Assembly (NCBI RefSeq): GCF_016217785.1
Contig: NZ_JACRGA010000018.1
Coordinates: forward strand, 47,501 to 76,677
Length of the DNA: 29,177 nucleotides
Reading direction: 5' to 3'
From: Methanobacterium sp.
GTDB taxonomy: Archaea > Methanobacteriota > Methanobacteria > Methanobacteriales > Methanobacteriaceae
Shown here: in pieces, positions 22,705 to 29,177 of the stretch
Layout of the letters: each line of letters opens with the position of its first letter
Position numbering within the stretch: the first letter of the stretch is position 1
The notes under the pieces: generated by a model
Databases searched by the model: none
Told to the model about the DNA's origin: nothing
The model's input: only the letters and a program-made list of their open reading frames with translations
Made by a program: the position numbers and the translations under genes

Positions 22705-23231
22705 TGTTTAACCACTTCTTACCATTAAAATTTCTTTCAAATAAATTAATCTCTTTAAAATAATTAATCTATTCAAATACACTAATTTGATTACATTTTA
22801 TTAAGTTAATAAATTGAATGATTTTTATTAAACGAATTAACGAAGTTTTCTTTTAAAAACATTACTTCATTTATAACATGGGGTTTATGTTGAATTTTAG
22901 TTTATAAAACCTTATGTTATGAGAGTAATCAATTTAGTAAAAAACCCTCCTGAAGTAAATATTAATTTATGATAGAAACCGTGGATTTCTATATTTTAAT
23001 TTAGAATCACTAATATACGGATTGAATTGAACTTTGATAAAAACCCATTAACATAACTTCCCTGTCTTTATAAGGTCAAAAATCCCACAATTTTATAAAG
23101 TGGTCTAGAATAAGAATAATGTATAGAATTATTTCTTAATTTTATCAATACTCATACTTTAACTTAGATATTTAACAAATCGTATTAAACATATAATATT
23201 ACAAAAAAATGATGTATTCATTGAGGTTTTC
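22705..23231. promoter_or_regulatory. 527-base AT-rich divergent spacer with glycosyltransferase promoter
   Basis: No gene is seen. Near the right end, TTAAACATATAATATT (about 23185-23200) looks like BRE plus TATA, and GAGGT at 23223-23227 is the ribosome binding site for the glycosyltransferase at 23232. Near the left end a short near-repeat (AAATTAATCTCTTTAAA and AATTAATCTATTCAAA, about 22743-22778) lies upstream of the DUF4012 gene. A small hairpin, ATAGAAA/TTTCTAT, occurs at 22972-22992. Confidence 0.45.
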
Positions 23232-26144
<2,913 letters not shown>

Positions 26145-26650
26145 AAATATGTTGAATAAATTTTAGGTTAACGGTACATTCCTGTGCCTTAATTTTAACA
26201 TATTGTTTATCATAACAATAATAACCTGAATACGTTGCATTTAACATGTATCATGTTCTGTCCGATTTGATAGTCAGCAGTTTTGTATGGTTTGATGTTG
26301 GGGAAAACATCAAGAATTTTGGAAGTCTTTGTATGCTTGCGCAAGATTGGGAACCTGTTTTTATTAAAAAGTTTATTTGTCCCTAGTTTGCATATCTGTA
26401 ATTGGGGTTTATAACGGAATCCAATGAACTTATTACAAAGTTTTTCCTAAAGATTCGGATAATAATGTATATTTAGTATCAGAGAGATTATTTTTATTTG
26501 AAGGGATAATCAACTCATAAACTCGTACGACAATGTTATGAGGGAGTTTTTAGATGATGTCTGGAATACTTTGAGAAGATTATCGAGTATAATAGAAATT
26601 CTAGCTGGGGGAATTATATTTTAAACCGCTTATTCACTACCAAAAATGCC
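26145..26650. other. 506-base gap with possible gene remnants
   Basis: No confident gene. A 46-codon frame at 26246-26386 (starting MYHVLSDLIVSS, containing WFDVGENIKNFGSL and AQDWEPVFIKKF) reads like protein but lacks a clear ribosome binding site and is unassigned. Bases 26558-26650 are open in the frame of the next gene and read EYFEKIIEYNRNSSWGNYIL without any standard start codon upstream of the TTG at 26651. In another frame an ATG at 26538 encodes MREFLDDVWNTL before stopping. A perfect palindrome CTTGCGCAAG lies at 26336-26345. The region looks like damaged coding DNA. Confidence 0.45.
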
Positions 26651-27505
26651 TTGCCGGATTATAAAAATCTTAGAAAAACTTTGAAAGGAAGAAAAGGTTT
26701 TTTATTTTTAATTAATGACTCTAATAATGAAATTAGGCAACATTTTGATTTATCATATAAAAACAATTTCAATGATAGTCTTTTTATAAAAATTTTGAAC
26801 TTTAAAGCAGATTTTTGTCGTGGAAAAAAAATTAAATATCATTTTTTTCTTATTCCTGATAAAAGTGTCGTATGCAAAGATTTGTTACCCTTTAAATTTT
26901 CGCAGATTAAACGTAATTATGATAATATATCTAATTCAGTTCCGGATTTTGTCACTAAATTAGATCATACTCATTATTTCAAGAATGATTCACATATAAA
27001 TTATGAAGGAGGTAAAGAATTAGCTTACTATTACCTAAATCACTTAGATAATAGTTTTAAAAGAAAAGATTATACTAAACTAATCAATGATCAAATATCA
27101 CTTGTTGATAGATTGTATGTTTGTGATCTTACAATGCCAAAAAATTGGTCCTATTCTGAAGAAGAAAAAGATGAATATCTAAATGAGGATATAATATCTT
27201 TTAATAATAAGTTTCTGGTAGATATAAAAGAAAATCTTCCCAAAAACTTTAAATTTGTCATGTCCCGGGAAACAGAGTATTATCATAATCCAGAAGGCTT
27301 TAAAGATTTAAGGGTTTTAATTTTTAGAGATTCATCAACAAATTTAATTAGAGATTCATTATCCGTATATTTTAAAGAGATATTATTATATTGGGATAAA
27401 TGGTCTTTTACTCCGGAATTAATAGACTGGTATAAACCCGATATTATTTTAGAAATAAGAACCGAGAGATTTTTAGAAAATAATTTTTTTAAAAGAATTT
27501 GCTAA
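26651..27505 (+). CDS. AlgX/AlgJ-like SGNH protein, probable glycan O-acetyltransferase, 5' end doubtful
   Basis: The 284-residue frame resembles AlgX/AlgJ-type SGNH proteins that O-acetylate exopolysaccharides. It shows GRKGFLFLINDS (the GxDGWLF-like opening), KIKYHFFLIPDKSVV, then DHTHYFKNDSHINYEGGKEL, where D113, H115 and N117 match the D-x-H-x-N signature, and VLIFRDSSTN, where S228 would be the nucleophile, followed by a hydrophobic strand and PDIILEIRTERFL, a usual ending. The first codon here is TTG with no ribosome binding site, and the same frame stays open for 31 codons upstream without a start, while an ATG in another frame lies at 26538. A frameshifted or truncated gene is therefore likely. 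No signal peptide is present in the readable part, which is unusual. The codon use is strongly AT-rich compared with genes before 23 kb. Confidence 0.6.
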   Translation: MPDYKNLRKTLKGRKGFLFLINDSNNEIRQHFDLSYKNNFNDSLFIKILNFKADFCRGKKIKYHFFLIPDKSVVCKDLLPFKFSQIKRNYDNISNSVPDFVTKLDHTHYFKNDSHINYEGGKELAYYYLNHLDNSFKRKDYTKLINDQISLVDRLYVCDLTMPKNWSYSEEEKDEYLNEDIISFNNKFLVDIKENLPKNFKFVMSRETEYYHNPEGFKDLRVLIFRDSSTNLIRDSLSVYFKEILLYWDKWSFTPELIDWYKPDIILEIRTERFLENNFFKRIC

Positions 27506-27596
27506 TGATCTTTTTTGTATATGACTTAATATTCTAATATTAAACATCGCACTAAACGGGTAACATCAATTTTGATCTTAGGAAGGATGTGAAAAT

Positions 27597-28106
27597 ATGG
27601 GCTTGTATATGGATACATTAAAGGAAAAGAAGGACTTTAAAGGGTTGTCCAAAGCACTTACTTATAGAGATGCAGATATCCGTAATAAGGCAGCGATAGT
27701 TCTGGGTGAAATGAATGATGAAAGTGCAATAAAACTCTTAATAAAAGCTTTAAATGATGAAAATGGTCATGTTAGTAGTAATGCAGGAAAATCCTTGGAA
27801 AAAATTGGAAAACCTGCTGTAAAATACCTTATTAATACATTAAATGATAAAAATAAATCAGTTAGATCAATTGCTGCAAAAACTTTAGGGAATATTGGGG
27901 AAGATAATGCAGTAATACCTCTTATTAGAAGATTAAATGATAAAGATGTAAATGTCCGTAATGATGTAGTAATTGCTTTAGGGAATATTGGGGATGAAAG
28001 GGCAATAGAACCTTTAACTAAGACCTTAAATGATGAAAATGGTCATGTTAGTAATAATGCGGCGAAATCCCTCGAAAAAATAGGATCACAGCCCACAAAT
28101 TTGTAA
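27597..28106 (+). CDS. HEAT-repeat (PBS lyase type) protein
   Basis: A 169-residue protein made of about five HEAT-like repeats of about 31 residues with the pattern A-I-x-x-L-x-x-x-L-x-D-x-x-x-x-V-R-x-x-A-x-x-x-L-G-x-I-G, for example IRNKAAIVLGEMNDESA, VRSIAAKTLGNIGEDNA and VRNDVVIALGNIGDERA. Such proteins are adaptors or chromophore-lyase relatives; no catalytic function can be assigned. Repeats two and five contain almost the same DNA (see 27750 and 28026). ATG 27598-27600 is just after the listed start: the frame begins at 27597-27599 (ATG) with GGATGTGA upstream. It sits between two putative glycan-modifying genes, with no overlap. AT-rich composition matches its neighbours. Confidence 0.78.
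   Translation: MGLYMDTLKEKKDFKGLSKALTYRDADIRNKAAIVLGEMNDESAIKLLIKALNDENGHVSSNAGKSLEKIGKPAVKYLINTLNDKNKSVRSIAAKTLGNIGEDNAVIPLIRRLNDKDVNVRNDVVIALGNIGDERAIEPLTKTLNDENGHVSNNAAKSLEKIGSQPTNL
27750..28085 (+). repeat. Recently copied 60-bp HEAT unit
   Basis: Bases 27750-27809 and 28026-28085 are about 53/60 identical, with the first 28 bases perfectly matched (TTAAATGATGAAAATGGTCA and onward). The distance is 276 bases, exactly 92 codons or three repeat units, so this is a module copied in register inside the gene. Confidence 0.8.
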
Positions 28107-28248
28107 AAAACTCATGAGTTTTATATTAGTTAGTAATAATAAGATAATAGATCTAATCACTTTGAACGAATAATAAAATTCTTTATATTATATTAACCAT
28201 TCTTATAAAAGTATTATATGATTGGTATTGAATTAAGGGAGAACAAAT

Positions 28249-29157
28249 ATGAATAGATTTTGGGATATTATAATAGAGCCAATTATTAAGGCTCTTAAAG
28301 CTGATTATATTATTGAGGTAGGCTCAGAAAAAGGAATTAACACTAAAAATATTCTAGAGTATTGTGAAGTTCATGATGCTCACATGACTGCAATTGATCC
28401 ATCTCCCCATTTTGATGTTTATAAATTCAAAAATAAATACGGAGATAAATTTGAATTTCATGAAGGTCTAAGTTTAAGCATATTGCCTCTGTTGGAAGAT
28501 TACGATGCAATCTTAATTGATGGAGACCATAACTGGTACACAGTTTACAATGAATTGAAAATAATCGAAAACACTTTCAAAAAAAATAAATCTCTAATTA
28601 TATTTTTGCATGACGTAGGATGGCCATATGCCCGAAGAGATTTATATTACAATCCTGAAAATGTTCCTGAAGTTTTTAGACAACCTTATAAAAAATTAGG
28701 CATTTATCCTGATCAATCCAATTTGAAAAAGAAAGGGGGCCTAAATGTAGGATATCATAATTCTATTTATGAAAATAATCAGAAAAATGGCGTATTAACT
28801 GCCATCGAAGATTTTATAGGGGAATCAGATTTAGAATTTACTTTTCATAAAGTTGATGTCTTCAATGGTTTAGGAATTTTGTATCTTAAGGATAAAAAAT
28901 TGGAAAACATGATTAAGGACGTTATAGAAAGTGCAGATTTGTTTAATAAACTCGAAAAGGAAAGAATAAAAATTTTAATCGATTTTATAGAATCGAAGGA
29001 ACTTTATGGTTTCTTAGAAAAGAGGATGAATGAGCTTGAAGAAGAGAGGGGGGTTCTTGAGGGTGCTGTTTTTGATTTGAAGGATCGTAATTTGTCTTTG
29101 GAAGAGAGATTGGATATAATAAAAGAAGAAAAATCAAAAATTGTGAAAAATTATTAA
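28249..29157 (+). CDS. SAM-dependent methyltransferase with C-terminal coiled coil
   Basis: A 302-residue protein. Residues about 1-210 form a class I methyltransferase of the Methyltransf_24/CmcI-like kind often found in polysaccharide clusters: motif I IIEVGSEKGINTKNIL (about 21-36), the ribose-binding acidic strand MTAIDPSPHF, and YDAILIDGDHNWYTVYNELK with the metal- or substrate-binding DGDH. HDVGWPYARRDLYY follows. Residues about 225-302 are charged helix with heptad character (ESKELYGFLEKRMNELEEER, ending DIIKEEKSKIVKNY), a coiled coil. ATG 28249 follows GGGAG with a seven-base spacing. The frame ends in a run of A-rich sequence (TAA 29155-29157, then AAAAAAATAAAAAAAATAA), so the tail may have been longer in relatives; the window stops 20 bases later. 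Confidence 0.8.
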   Translation: MNRFWDIIIEPIIKALKADYIIEVGSEKGINTKNILEYCEVHDAHMTAIDPSPHFDVYKFKNKYGDKFEFHEGLSLSILPLLEDYDAILIDGDHNWYTVYNELKIIENTFKKNKSLIIFLHDVGWPYARRDLYYNPENVPEVFRQPYKKLGIYPDQSNLKKKGGLNVGYHNSIYENNQKNGVLTAIEDFIGESDLEFTFHKVDVFNGLGILYLKDKKLENMIKDVIESADLFNKLEKERIKILIDFIESKELYGFLEKRMNELEEERGVLEGAVFDLKDRNLSLEERLDIIKEEKSKIVKNY

Positions 29158-29177
29158 AAAAATAAAAAAAATAATTA

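Noticed and set aside
26246..26386. 46-codon open frame as a real small gene
   Set aside because: The residues look plausible, but there is no ribosome binding site and no recognised family; it is noted only as a possible remnant in the gap entry.

Overview
The window looks like a chromosomal segment of a methanogenic archaeon of the order Methanobacteriales, probably close to Methanobacterium. Several independent signs support this: archaeal-type ribosomal proteins (L31e, LX) with aIF6, prefoldin and FtsY; a tetrahydromethanopterin biosynthesis gene (mptE); an Orc1/Cdc6 replication initiator; archaeal dUTPase; Shine-Dalgarno sites of the GGTGA/GGAG type; AT-rich TATA-like promoters; and a giant secreted protein with pseudomurein-binding repeats, a mark of the pseudomurein-walled methanogens.

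Layout. Bases 1-3077 hold a compact rightward translation and protein-targeting operon (rpl31e, aIF6, LX, prefoldin alpha, ftsY). Bases 3226-6543 hold a SAM methyltransferase, a dUTPase and an AMP-forming acetyl-CoA synthetase, with a nested hairpin element between the first two. Bases 6776-11799 hold a stand-alone acetolactate-synthase-like TPP enzyme followed by two closely related cobalamin-binding radical SAM enzymes, which look like a local duplication. Bases 11855-18334 are a leftward surface-protein region: an 1809-residue secreted protein (pseudomurein-binding repeats, two beta-helix plus Ig-like modules, a large uncharacterised C-terminal region), a small membrane TPR protein behind it, and a decayed, rearranged fragment of a second copy of the C-terminal region. 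Bases 18556-21829 return to housekeeping: a class V aminotransferase, a divergent mptE and orc1/cdc6.

Bases 21997-29177 are accessory and appear to concern the cell envelope: a membrane-anchored DUF4012 protein resembling LytR-CpsA-Psr proteins, a 970-residue three-domain glycosyltransferase, an AlgX/AlgJ-like SGNH protein whose 5' end looks damaged, a HEAT-repeat protein and a SAM methyltransferase with a coiled-coil tail. From about 26.1 kb the DNA is visibly more AT-rich and the gene spacing looser, as in transferred surface-polysaccharide islands.

The most interesting candidates for undescribed biology are (1) the possible glycopolymer assembly, modification and attachment set at 22-29 kb; (2) the TPP enzyme with twin B12-radical SAM enzymes; and (3) the Cys/His-rich C-terminal region of the giant wall-bound protein, seen again as a scrambled relic next door. 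A repeated minor theme is short tandem duplication, in frame within genes (TPP enzyme, orc1/cdc6) and at gene ends. All assignments come from reading motifs by eye; no database search was run.
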